This document shows, piece by piece, positions 24,977 to 32,774 of a stretch of 64,000 bases of DNA. Position 1 is the first letter of the stretch, and the number at the start of each line of letters is the position of its first letter. The notes under the pieces were generated by a model. The model ran no database searches. It saw only the letters and a program-made list of their open reading frames with translations, and was not told the origin of the DNA. The stretch spans positions 1 to 64,000 of the forward strand of contig CAILLK010000101.1 in NCBI GenBank assembly GCA_903835005.1, in the 5' to 3' direction. Source of the stretch: an uncultured Bacteroidota bacterium. GTDB taxonomy: Bacteria; Bacteroidota; Bacteroidia; Chitinophagales; Chitinophagaceae. A program made the translations under genes and the position numbers.

Positions 24977-27529
24977 ATGCATCTGCGTAAACTACTTCTT
25001 CTCTTTATTTTTACAGGCCTGCCCGCAAGTTTATTTGCCGGGGTGCTCAAAGGCAGGGTAGTGGATGATAAAGGCGAAAGGTTGCCCTTTGCCACAGTAT
25101 ACATTGAGGGTACTACCACCGGTGTGAATGCCAACGGCAATGGTGATTATGAGCTCACTGTGGCTCCCGGCCTCTATAAAGTTATCTGCCAGTATATTGG
25201 CTACCAGCAATCTACTTTTAATCTTTCCATTACCGGAAATGAAACCATTGAGCACAAGTTTGTATTAAAGGGCCAGAACCTGGAGATGAAAGAAGTAGTC
25301 ATTCACTCCAATGCCGAGGACCCGGTTTACGAAATTATCAGGAATGCTATAAGTCGTCGGGAGTTTCATCTGAAACAGGTACAATCTTTCCAGACAGATA
25401 TTTATCTTAAAGGGGGCATGAGATCAAGGAAAATGCCCAAAAAATTCATGGGGCAGAAGACAACAGATGAAACAGATATAGTAGACAGCATGGGCAGGGG
25501 AGTACTGTTTCTGAGCGAGGAAGATGCAACCTACTATACTCAGGGCAAGAAAAAGAAAACGGTGATCCATTCAGTACATCAGAGTGGTAGTCCCAACGGG
25601 CTTGGTTTTTCGAGGTTTCCCAGTGTGATGACTTTTTATGAAAATGATATCAATGTTTTTGGTGGCGAGTCAAGGGGGTTTATTTCGCCGGTTAGCGACA
25701 ATGCATTGTTTTATTACAAGTACAAACTCGACGGGCAATTTGAAGAGCAGGGCCATACTATTTATAAAATTCAGGTAATCCCAAAACGAGCCTATGAGCC
25801 ATGCTTTACCGGTGAGATCTATATTGTAGACCAGGACTGGGCAATTCACAGCCTTAATATGACACTTGCCAAAAAGAGCGGCATGGATATTGTGGATACG
25901 CTGAAAGTAGACCAGTTATTCCTACCATTGCATAAAGACACCTGGGTTATCAAAAGCCAGGTGCTTTACTTTACTGTTAATCTGCTGGGATTTGATGTTA
26001 CGGCAAGCGGTGTTACGGTGTATAATAACCAGAAAGTAAATGAACCTATTCCCGACTCTGTATTTGCAGACAGGATCATCAGCGCTTACGATAAAACAGC
26101 TAATAAAAAAGACACTTCCTACTGGAAGGATAACAGGCCTATCCCACTGGAAAAAGATGAATCAAAGGATTTTATAGCCAAAGACAGTCTCCGGCTTAAG
26201 ATAACAAGCCCAGAATTTGTTGATTCCATGCGCCGTAAAGGAAATCGTTTCAAACCACTGGGTTTTCTGCTTGGCGGCTATTCTTACAGTACAAAAAAGA
26301 ATAAAAATATTTTCAGTATCAATTCAGTTCTTATAGGCCTGGGAAGCGATAATATGCTGAATTTCAATACAATTGAAGGGTTTAATCTGGCTCCTAAAAT
26401 AAGCTGGCGGCATATGATTGATACCGGTAAATACCTGCATGCAGAGTCAGTTTACCGCTATGGGTTCAGCAATACTCATTTTGATGTGGCAGGCAGGCTA
26501 TACTATGTTTCCAGAGACAGAGCATTTCTGAACAGGGCCTGGACTATCGGGATAGAAGGCGGGAAATATGTTTTTCAATATAATTCTGAGAATCCTGTTC
26601 TTCCCTTTTTTAATACTTATACTGCTTTGTTTTATCGCGATAACGACCTCAAGCTTTATGAGCGTTATGAGGCAACAGCCTATTTAGGCCGCAACTACGG
26701 CAACGGTTTAAACTGGTATATAAAACCTTCTTACCAGCAACGGCTGCCATTGAACAATACCTCCTACTACAGCATTTGGCCAGGTGGCCTCAGTGATGAA
26801 AAATCAAATAGCCCCGATTGGTTATTGAAAGCGGCAACTGCATGGCAAAAGAGTGATGCAGCGCTTATTACTGCCTCAGTTTCTTTTAAACCAGGGTATA
26901 CCTACACCCAATATCCCGATTATAAAGTAGCCAATGGCAGCGACTGGCCCACGTTCAGGCTGTTTTATGAAAAAGGCATTCCGGGTATCATCAACAGTGT
27001 TTCCAATTTTGATAAATGGCGGTTTTCAGTTCAGGATGAGTTTAGTATGAAACTGACAGGACTGATTAAATATAATTTTGCTGTTGGGGGTTTCTTTAAC
27101 AGTGCCTATGTTTCGGTGCCTGATCTGATGAATTTATATGGAAACAGAGGCATAGGTTATGCCTCACCTTACCTGCAGAGTTTTCAGTTTGCGCAATATT
27201 ATGAGTTCAGTAATAAGGAGCCTATTTACGGAGAAGCTCATCTGGAATATCATTTGAAAGGATTGCTGAGCAATAAGATCCCTTTGTTACGGCAAGCAAG
27301 ATATTACCTGCTGTTTGGCGGCAATGCGTTTTATGCCACTGGCACAGATTATTATACCGAGGCTTTCGCAGGGCTTGAAAATATTGGTTACAAACTGGGC
27401 AGGGTGCTTAGAGTTGATTTTGTTCAGTCGTGGGACAGCCATAACGGGCATAATTCAGGTATAAGGTTTGGCTTGGGTTTGCCAGGTATGCCTGCCTACA
27501 AAACCTATCCTTTGCATGGAGAATGGTAG
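24977..27529 (+). CDS. DUF5686 outer-membrane protein with carboxypeptidase-like regulatory domain
   Basis: 850 residues from the ATG before HLRKLLLL, chosen over an ATG 13 codons earlier because a signal peptide starts here. After the signal: a carboxypeptidase-regulatory-like (CarbopepD_reg_2) domain (about 22-105: LKGRVVDDKGERLPFATVY, GYQQSTF), then a DUF5686 region with DPVYEIIRNAI and YLKGG, ending in a large set of aromatic beta strands (SIWPGGLSDE, SYRYGF-like) that likely form an outer-membrane barrel. Unlike SusC it has no TonB plug. Ligand unknown; found throughout Bacteroidota. Confidence 0.87.
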   Translation: MHLRKLLLLFIFTGLPASLFAGVLKGRVVDDKGERLPFATVYIEGTTTGVNANGNGDYELTVAPGLYKVICQYIGYQQSTFNLSITGNETIEHKFVLKGQNLEMKEVVIHSNAEDPVYEIIRNAISRREFHLKQVQSFQTDIYLKGGMRSRKMPKKFMGQKTTDETDIVDSMGRGVLFLSEEDATYYTQGKKKKTVIHSVHQSGSPNGLGFSRFPSVMTFYENDINVFGGESRGFISPVSDNALFYYKYKLDGQFEEQGHTIYKIQVIPKRAYEPCFTGEIYIVDQDWAIHSLNMTLAKKSGMDIVDTLKVDQLFLPLHKDTWVIKSQVLYFTVNLLGFDVTASGVTVYNNQKVNEPIPDSVFADRIISAYDKTANKKDTSYWKDNRPIPLEKDESKDFIAKDSLRLKITSPEFVDSMRRKGNRFKPLGFLLGGYSYSTKKNKNIFSINSVLIGLGSDNMLNFNTIEGFNLAPKISWRHMIDTGKYLHAESVYRYGFSNTHFDVAGRLYYVSRDRAFLNRAWTIGIEGGKYVFQYNSENPVLPFFNTYTALFYRDNDLKLYERYEATAYLGRNYGNGLNWYIKPSYQQRLPLNNTSYYSIWPGGLSDEKSNSPDWLLKAATAWQKSDAALITASVSFKPGYTYTQYPDYKVANGSDWPTFRLFYEKGIPGIINSVSNFDKWRFSVQDEFSMKLTGLIKYNFAVGGFFNSAYVSVPDLMNLYGNRGIGYASPYLQSFQFAQYYEFSNKEPIYGEAHLEYHLKGLLSNKIPLLRQARYYLLFGGNAFYATGTDYYTEAFAGLENIGYKLGRVLRVDFVQSWDSHNGHNSGIRFGLGLPGMPAYKTYPLHGEW

Positions 27530-27658
27530 GTGGTTACCTGATTCTAACCTCGCAAGGATTGTGTCTGGATGTTATGATTTCAGGTTGGGTAGTAAAAAAA
27601 TAATTTAATGTAGTATATTTATTGCGGCATTGTTTTTGCTGAGTTAAATTCATCTCTT

Positions 27659-28195
27659 ATGAGAATCATTTCCTTGCTTTTATTACTGGTTTTTTCTCAG
27701 GGTGCCTATGCCCAGGATTTTTGCAACCTGCTCAAAAAGGAGGTGTCTCCGGATCATACTATTTATGATTATTCTTCACCTTTCGACCCCAATGAACCAC
27801 CTGCGGTGCGTGTTTCCAGGAGCTATGGCACCAACCCTGATTATGCTACAGATAATTTTTTTGTTATTTTTCAGATGACAAATCCGTTAGAGTCCATTTA
27901 CAAGAAAACAGATACAGGAGAGATCGAAAAGGAGGAAGTGAAACTGGTAGTTGAGTTTGAGGATAAATCCAAGTATATAGATGATACTATTAAAATAACA
28001 CACGATTTTACCAATGACCGAATGAATGCCATCCGTACAGTTTTTTACTCGCTGAATGAAAAATCCATAAAAGAGTTTGCAGCAAAAAAAATAACGAAAT
28101 TCAGTCTTGCAGGCTATGAACAAGCTGTTCCGGCCGATAGCGCCAATGCCATTCAGCATTACGTGCAGTGCCTTAAAGATGTTAAGAAAGATTAG
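27659..28195 (+). CDS. Secreted protein of unknown function, 178 residues
   Basis: Signal peptide ending YAQ (about residue 19), then a soluble domain. Two Cys (in DFCNLL and VQCLKD) near the ends could form a disulfide. Patterns such as VKLVVEFEDKSKYIDDTI and DFTNDRMNAIRTVFYSL suggest an alpha/beta fold. No family recognised. It follows DUF5686 with a 129-bp gap and is probably a separate unit. Confidence 0.72.
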   Translation: MRIISLLLLLVFSQGAYAQDFCNLLKKEVSPDHTIYDYSSPFDPNEPPAVRVSRSYGTNPDYATDNFFVIFQMTNPLESIYKKTDTGEIEKEEVKLVVEFEDKSKYIDDTIKITHDFTNDRMNAIRTVFYSLNEKSIKEFAAKKITKFSLAGYEQAVPADSANAIQHYVQCLKDVKKD

Positions 28196-28244
28196 CACTT
28201 CCACCCACACGTATCTTCAAGCTAACATGGAACCAATATTTTAC

Positions 28245-28252
28245 TATCTTTG
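28245..28252 (+). promoter_or_regulatory. -7 element TATCTTTG of the CNNM-type gene
   Basis: TATCTTTG is followed by 6 nt and ATG. It makes the upstream TTG, which overlaps the element, an unlikely start and suggests a leaderless transcript. Confidence 0.5.
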
Positions 28253-28258
28253 AGTGCC

Positions 28259-29572
28259 ATGGATATTACCCATCTGCTGATATATATATTAGGATGTATT
28301 CTGCTTATCGGTTTTTTTGCAGGAACCGAAATTGCTTTTATATCGGCCAATAAGCTGAATATAGAGTTGCGCAAAAAGCAAGGTAAGTTCTCGGGCCAGA
28401 TACTGGCCCGCTTTATGGATAATCCGTCTGAGTTTATTGGTACCAGCCTGGTTGGGGTTAATGTATTTGTGGTTATATATGGCCTACTTGCATCCACTCT
28501 TACCACCGATTTATTGCATCATTATCACATAATTATTACCGGTGAAAAGCCATCTGACCCATGGATGATGCAACCTTTTTATTCCATATCGGAATATACA
28601 AAACTGGTGGTTGATACTTTTCTTGCTACGCTGGTTATCCTCATTTTTGCAGAGTTCCTTCCCAAAGCTATTTTCAGATCAAAGGCCGAAACCGTACTCA
28701 CCATATTCAGCGTTCCTATGCTTTTTATGTACTGGATATTTTACCCTGTTGCCAAAATATTTGTATCCATTTCTGAGTTTATACTTAAATATCTTTTTAA
28801 TGTACGTATCCGGGAGAAAAAACAAATTTTTAACCGGGTAGATCTTGAATTGCTGGTAAAACAGACCATGCATGGCCATGAAAATGAAACCAGTGAAGTA
28901 AATGCGGAATTATTTGAAAATGCACTGTACCTGGTTAATGTGCGCATCCGTAAGTGCATGGTGCCCCGTAATGAAATTGAAGCAATAGATGCGTCATCTG
29001 ATATGGCGCAGACCAGGAAGAAATTTATAGATACAAAATTATCAAAGATCATTGTTTATGAAGAAAACATTGATAATATTATAGGGTATATCCATCACCT
29101 GGATCTTAACCGCCGCCCGGCATCATTGAAAGAGATTCTGCATACCATTACCCCGGTGCCCGAAGCTATGAGCGCTGTAGACCTGATGAACAGGTTTACA
29201 AAAGAGCGCAAGAGCATTGCCTGGGTCATTGATGAATTTGGCGGTACGGCGGGCATTGTTACTATGGAAGATGTGCTGGAAGAGATTTTCGGCGATATCA
29301 ATGATGAGTATGATGAGCAGGAATTTGTAGAGAAACAACTTTCGGAGAATGAATATATTTTCTCCGGCAGGCTGGAACTGGATTACCTGAATGAAAAATA
29401 CGGTTTTGTTTTTCCTACCGATGAGTCGGAAACCTTATCGGGCTATATCATTACCGAGCATGATACTATCCCCAAAATCAAGGAAAGGATTCTGCTGGGT
29501 AAGTATGAATTTGATGTGTTGCTGGTAACAGATACCCGGATAGAAACTGTGAAAATGAAGATATTGAAGTAA
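28259..29572 (+). CDS. CNNM/CorC-type transmembrane protein with CBS domains
   Basis: 437 residues. An N-terminal CNNM (DUF21) membrane domain with about four helices (LIGFFAGTEIAFISANKL is the family signature), a pair of CBS domains (about 210-340: RKCMVPRNEIEAID, IVYEENIDNIIGYIHH, AWVIDEFGGTAGIVTMEDVLEEIFGDI), and a C-terminal CorC_HlyC domain (FSGRLELDYLNE). Homologues act in Mg/Co efflux, and in gliding Bacteroidota the GldE protein has this architecture. Nothing here distinguishes the two. I used the ATG rather than a TTG three codons upstream. Confidence 0.9.
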   Translation: MDITHLLIYILGCILLIGFFAGTEIAFISANKLNIELRKKQGKFSGQILARFMDNPSEFIGTSLVGVNVFVVIYGLLASTLTTDLLHHYHIIITGEKPSDPWMMQPFYSISEYTKLVVDTFLATLVILIFAEFLPKAIFRSKAETVLTIFSVPMLFMYWIFYPVAKIFVSISEFILKYLFNVRIREKKQIFNRVDLELLVKQTMHGHENETSEVNAELFENALYLVNVRIRKCMVPRNEIEAIDASSDMAQTRKKFIDTKLSKIIVYEENIDNIIGYIHHLDLNRRPASLKEILHTITPVPEAMSAVDLMNRFTKERKSIAWVIDEFGGTAGIVTMEDVLEEIFGDINDEYDEQEFVEKQLSENEYIFSGRLELDYLNEKYGFVFPTDESETLSGYIITEHDTIPKIKERILLGKYEFDVLLVTDTRIETVKMKILK

Positions 29573-29578
29573 GTTTTT

Positions 29579-29609
29579 AGTCGTAAGTCTAAAGTCGTAA
29601 GTCTAAAGT
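29579..29609. repeat. Heptamer repeat (AGTCNNN)x4
   Basis: AGTCGTA, AGTCTAA, AGTCGTA, AGTCTAA, then AGT, 6 bp after the CNNM stop. It is the only copy in the window with the AGTC core on the coding strand of the downstream gene. Confidence 0.85.
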
Positions 29610-29671
29610 TGGAAAAAATTAGCAGAGTTCACACTCTTGAAATTAGAAATTAATAATTAACTATTGATATT

Positions 29672-30190
29672 ATGCCAGTACAGCGCCCTTTTAATCTCAG
29701 CAAGTGGATAGATGATAACCGCCATTTATTAAAACCACCGGTAGGTAACCAATGTGTGTATAAAGATGCCGGCGACTTTATAGTAATGATAGTAGGTGGA
29801 CCGAACAGCCGTAAGGATTTTCATTACAATGAAGGGGAAGAATTGTTTTACCAGCTGGAAGGCGATGTTGTTGTAAGAATTCAGGAAGATGGAAAAATAG
29901 TGGATATGCCTATAAAGCAGGGCGATATGTTCCTGCTGCCGGGGCGCACACCTCATTCACCTCAGAGAGGTGCAAATACTGTAGGGCTGGTGCTTGAAAT
30001 AAAGCGTAAAACCCAGGAAATGGATGGCTTTATGTGGTTTTGCGAAAACTGCCACGAAAAGCTGTATGAGGAGTTTGCTCATATCAGCGATATTGTGACC
30101 CAGTTACCACCCATCATGCAGCGGTTTTATGATGATGAACAGAAGCGCACCTGCAAAAAATGCGGGGCTGTAATGCAGCCGCCACAGTAA
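29672..30190 (+). CDS. nbaC: 3-hydroxyanthranilate 3,4-dioxygenase
   Basis: 172-residue cupin. The Fe ligands H51, E57 and H95 and the substrate arginines R47 and R99 fall where they do in characterised bacterial enzymes. A C-terminal rubredoxin-like Cys4 site (C124, C127, C161, C164) is also present. The enzyme opens the ring of 3-hydroxyanthranilate in the kynurenine route to quinolinate/NAD or in tryptophan breakdown. No other kynurenine gene is in the window, so the gene is an orphan here. Confidence 0.96.
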   Translation: MPVQRPFNLSKWIDDNRHLLKPPVGNQCVYKDAGDFIVMIVGGPNSRKDFHYNEGEELFYQLEGDVVVRIQEDGKIVDMPIKQGDMFLLPGRTPHSPQRGANTVGLVLEIKRKTQEMDGFMWFCENCHEKLYEEFAHISDIVTQLPPIMQRFYDDEQKRTCKKCGAVMQPPQ

Positions 30191-30212
30191 TTGGAATTTA
30201 GAGTTTGGAATT
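30191..30212. repeat. GAGTTTGGAATTT filler repeat
   Basis: TTGGAATTTAGAGTTTGGAA in the 22-bp gap between convergent genes. GAGTTTGGAATTT recurs between secY and map (57780). Short low-information repeat. Confidence 0.4.
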
Positions 30213-30953
30213 TTATCTTTTCTTCATCCCCGGAAATTTCATTCTCAATCCCTTTAGTGTTTGCTGAATTGTTCTGGCAACCAGGTATGATTTATACCAG
30301 TTCTGGTCGGATGGGATAATATGCCAGGGCGCGGCGTTGCAGTGTTCAAATACATCTTCGTAATATTTCATGTAGGTGTCCCATAGTTTGGATTCTTTGA
30401 AATCATCCGGGCTGTATTTCCACATCTTTTCCGGCTTTCTCAGCCGCTCGTCCAGCCGCTCAAGCTGTTCTTTATGCGATACGTGCAGGTAGAATTTCAG
30501 GATGTGGGTATCATTGTGGTTGATAAGCAATTTTTCAAAATCATTGATGGCTTGCATCCTTTTTTTTGCAATTTCATCATCAATCATCCCGTGCACCCTG
30601 GTTACCAGTACATCTTCATATTGCGACCGGTTGAAAATCTGGATCATGCCCTTTGCCGGGGCCTGCTTATGAATCCGCCAAAGAAAATCGTGCGACAATT
30701 CTTCTTTCGTTGGCTCTTTAAATGAGCTTACATTAACGCCTTGCGGATTCATGCTGGTAAAAACATCGCGGGTCAGGCCATCCTTACCACTCGCATCCAT
30801 GCCCTGTATTACTATGAGTAAACTGAATTTACCTTCGGCATAAAGCAGGTTCTGCAGTTCATCAAGGTCCTTGAGAATTTTGCCCAGGGCATTTTTTGTT
30901 TTTGTTTTATCTACTCCTGCAGGAGCCCTGGTGTCAATATCCTTAAGTTTCAT
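30213..30953 (-). CDS. Polyphosphate kinase 2 family protein
   Basis: 246 residues. P-loop QGMDASGKDG (50-59), FNRSQYEDVLVTRV (107-120, Walker B area), a lid with HVSHKEQLERLDERL, and WKYSPDDFKES. PPK2 enzymes transfer phosphate between polyphosphate and nucleotides. Length and FNRSQYED suggest a short single-domain class rather than the FDRSWYNR type, so ADP versus AMP preference cannot be assigned. Convergent with the dioxygenase. Confidence 0.9.
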   Translation of the reverse strand: MKLKDIDTRAPAGVDKTKTKNALGKILKDLDELQNLLYAEGKFSLLIVIQGMDASGKDGLTRDVFTSMNPQGVNVSSFKEPTKEELSHDFLWRIHKQAPAKGMIQIFNRSQYEDVLVTRVHGMIDDEIAKKRMQAINDFEKLLINHNDTHILKFYLHVSHKEQLERLDERLRKPEKMWKYSPDDFKESKLWDTYMKYYEDVFEHCNAAPWHIIPSDQNWYKSYLVARTIQQTLKGLRMKFPGMKKR

Positions 30954-31105
30954 ACACAGATAAGTAAATGAAAACCTGGCTGAGCAATTTCTGCCAGGTA
31001 TTTCTGAATTTTGCTACTTTAAAGGTATTGAATTTATTCTGCTCAATAACAGCACAAACCTAGATGGGTTGTAAATTATCTTAAAAGCTTTGAAACAGCG
31101 CTTAA

Positions 31106-31927
31106 TTACTGCTTGGATTTCAAAAACTTATCCAGATCGTCCTGGTAATTTTTATAGCTGAATTTATTATCAAGGCTCCCATAAGCATCTTTATCTACAG
31201 TAATTGAGTAAGCCCATTCTGCAAACTCCTCTTTGCTGCTTTCAAAGCTCAGCCAGTCCATCATGGTTGACACCTGGCTGGTTGTAATTTGTTCATCTTT
31301 CAGCTCCCCTTTCAGAAAAGTAGTTTTCTCGGTATCCGTTTTTTTAGCTGCTACATTCGTTTTCAACTGGTCAATTTTAGCATCGGTGAGCGAGCCGGTA
31401 ACCGGTGGGGCAGGCTGCCTGTAATTGTCGTTTTGCTGGTTATTATTATTCTGGTTGTAGCCATTATTCTGGAAATTACCATTATTCTGCCGGCTATTAA
31501 TTTCCTGGTTATAATTGTTCCTGTTGTTGTCCTGGTTGCCGGGGTTATTCATTCCATTAGAATAAGGTGCTGGTCGGTTGGCGTTGAATGTATTGAAATC
31601 CATTTCTGTAATCTCCCTGTTGCGACTGATCGGGTCATACGACAGAATAGAAACCATTCCTTCCGATGTTCTTACATTCCCCTCATATATTATCTCCTCG
31701 CGGCCTCTGCCACGTCTGTTATTCATCAGGCAGTATATCTGTACCCTGTGACGGCCGGGAGGCAGATCGCCAACAGTAACTGATGTGCCCCTCTTATTAA
31801 AATAGCGCCCATCCACAGCCACATTAAACGGTGAATTATCACTCAATCTTACTTTTATTGATGACTGGGCATGCGCATAGTTGATTCCACATACTGTAAT
31901 CATCAAAACGATCACTAAATTTTTCAT
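31106..31927 (-). CDS. Secreted DUF4476 protein with N/Q-rich linker
   Basis: 273 residues: signal peptide (about 1-20), a beta-rich domain (VRLSDNSPFNVAVDGRYF, VGDLPPGRHRVQIY) like a PEGA-type module, a linker of about 50 residues almost entirely Asn, Gln, Gly and Tyr, and the C-terminal DUF4476 domain (AKIDQLKTNVAAKKTDTEK, FAEWAYSITVD). Architecture is common in Bacteroidota; function unknown. The N/Q-rich linker could be aggregation-prone. Confidence 0.85.
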   Translation of the reverse strand: MKNLVIVLMITVCGINYAHAQSSIKVRLSDNSPFNVAVDGRYFNKRGTSVTVGDLPPGRHRVQIYCLMNNRRGRGREEIIYEGNVRTSEGMVSILSYDPISRNREITEMDFNTFNANRPAPYSNGMNNPGNQDNNRNNYNQEINSRQNNGNFQNNGYNQNNNNQQNDNYRQPAPPVTGSLTDAKIDQLKTNVAAKKTDTEKTTFLKGELKDEQITTSQVSTMMDWLSFESSKEEFAEWAYSITVDKDAYGSLDNKFSYKNYQDDLDKFLKSKQ

Positions 31928-31998
31928 AAACCTGTTTTTTTATTTTTAATCCTCAATTGTAATGCCAATATAGTTAATAAAAACCAGTATAAAATTTT

Positions 31999-32739
31999 TT
32001 AACAAGGAAGTAACAGGGAGCATAATATACCTGCTGATACAGCCGCATTCAGCGATTCAGCTCCTCCCTTTCCGGGTATTGTTACTTTATTTGTTGCCAT
32101 TTTCAATACAGATTCAGATATTCCTTTCGATTCGTTACCTATTATCAGAACCCCCGCTTCCATTCGTTTCATACCATAAACCGGGACTCCACCCAGGGTC
32201 GCTGCTATCTTAGGTAATGATATAGACTGTAAAAATGGCACGAGGTTTGATTCGTAAACAGAAACCCTTAAGTGGCTGCCCATGGCACTCTGAACAACTT
32301 TAGGATTATATTGATCAACACAACCAGGCGAACAAATAACATTGCTTATGCCAAACCAGTCTGCTATACGAATGATAGTGCCCAGGTTTCCGGGGTCTTG
32401 TATATCATCAAGCGCTATATACCACTCATTGCGGATGGGTATTGCTGTAGATTCCGGAATAGGTATTACCAGCAATACCTGGTTAGGTGTTTGTAAAGTA
32501 GTAAGTGCCGCCAGTTCCGATTCCTTAACCTCAAAGTATTTGGCCTCCGGATGTTTTGCCAGCAGATTTGAATGCATGGATATCCACTCAGTGGTACCTA
32601 AAACCATTTCTATAGCCTTATCGGATAATAGCCATTCTGTGGCCAGCTTTTCACCTGCTGCTTTAAATGCTTTAGCCTCATTTCGGATTTTTCGCTCTGT
32701 TAACGACTTAATATACTTAATTTGCGCCTTGGTCAACAT
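31999..32739 (-). CDS. TrmH/SpoU family RNA 2'-O-methyltransferase
   Basis: 246 residues: a small N-terminal substrate-binding domain and a C-terminal SPOUT domain with ALDDIQDPGNLGTIIR (motif 1), VLIIGNESKGIS (motif 2) and VTIPGKGGAESLNAAVSAG (motif 3). Transfers methyl from SAM to a ribose of rRNA or tRNA; the target cannot be read. A TAGTTTTG element sits 4 nt before the ATG. Divergent from the TamL gene. Confidence 0.93.
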   Translation of the reverse strand: MLTKAQIKYIKSLTERKIRNEAKAFKAAGEKLATEWLLSDKAIEMVLGTTEWISMHSNLLAKHPEAKYFEVKESELAALTTLQTPNQVLLVIPIPESTAIPIRNEWYIALDDIQDPGNLGTIIRIADWFGISNVICSPGCVDQYNPKVVQSAMGSHLRVSVYESNLVPFLQSISLPKIAATLGGVPVYGMKRMEAGVLIIGNESKGISESVLKMATNKVTIPGKGGAESLNAAVSAGILCSLLLPC

Positions 32740-32743
32740 ACTG

Positions 32744-32751
32744 CAAAACTA
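32744..32751 (-). promoter_or_regulatory. -7 element TAGTTTTG of the TrmH-like gene
   Basis: Minus-strand TAGTTTTG, 4 nt, then ATG. Predicted leaderless or nearly so. Confidence 0.45.
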
Positions 32752-32774
32752 GACTAATTGTAGTAACCTGATAA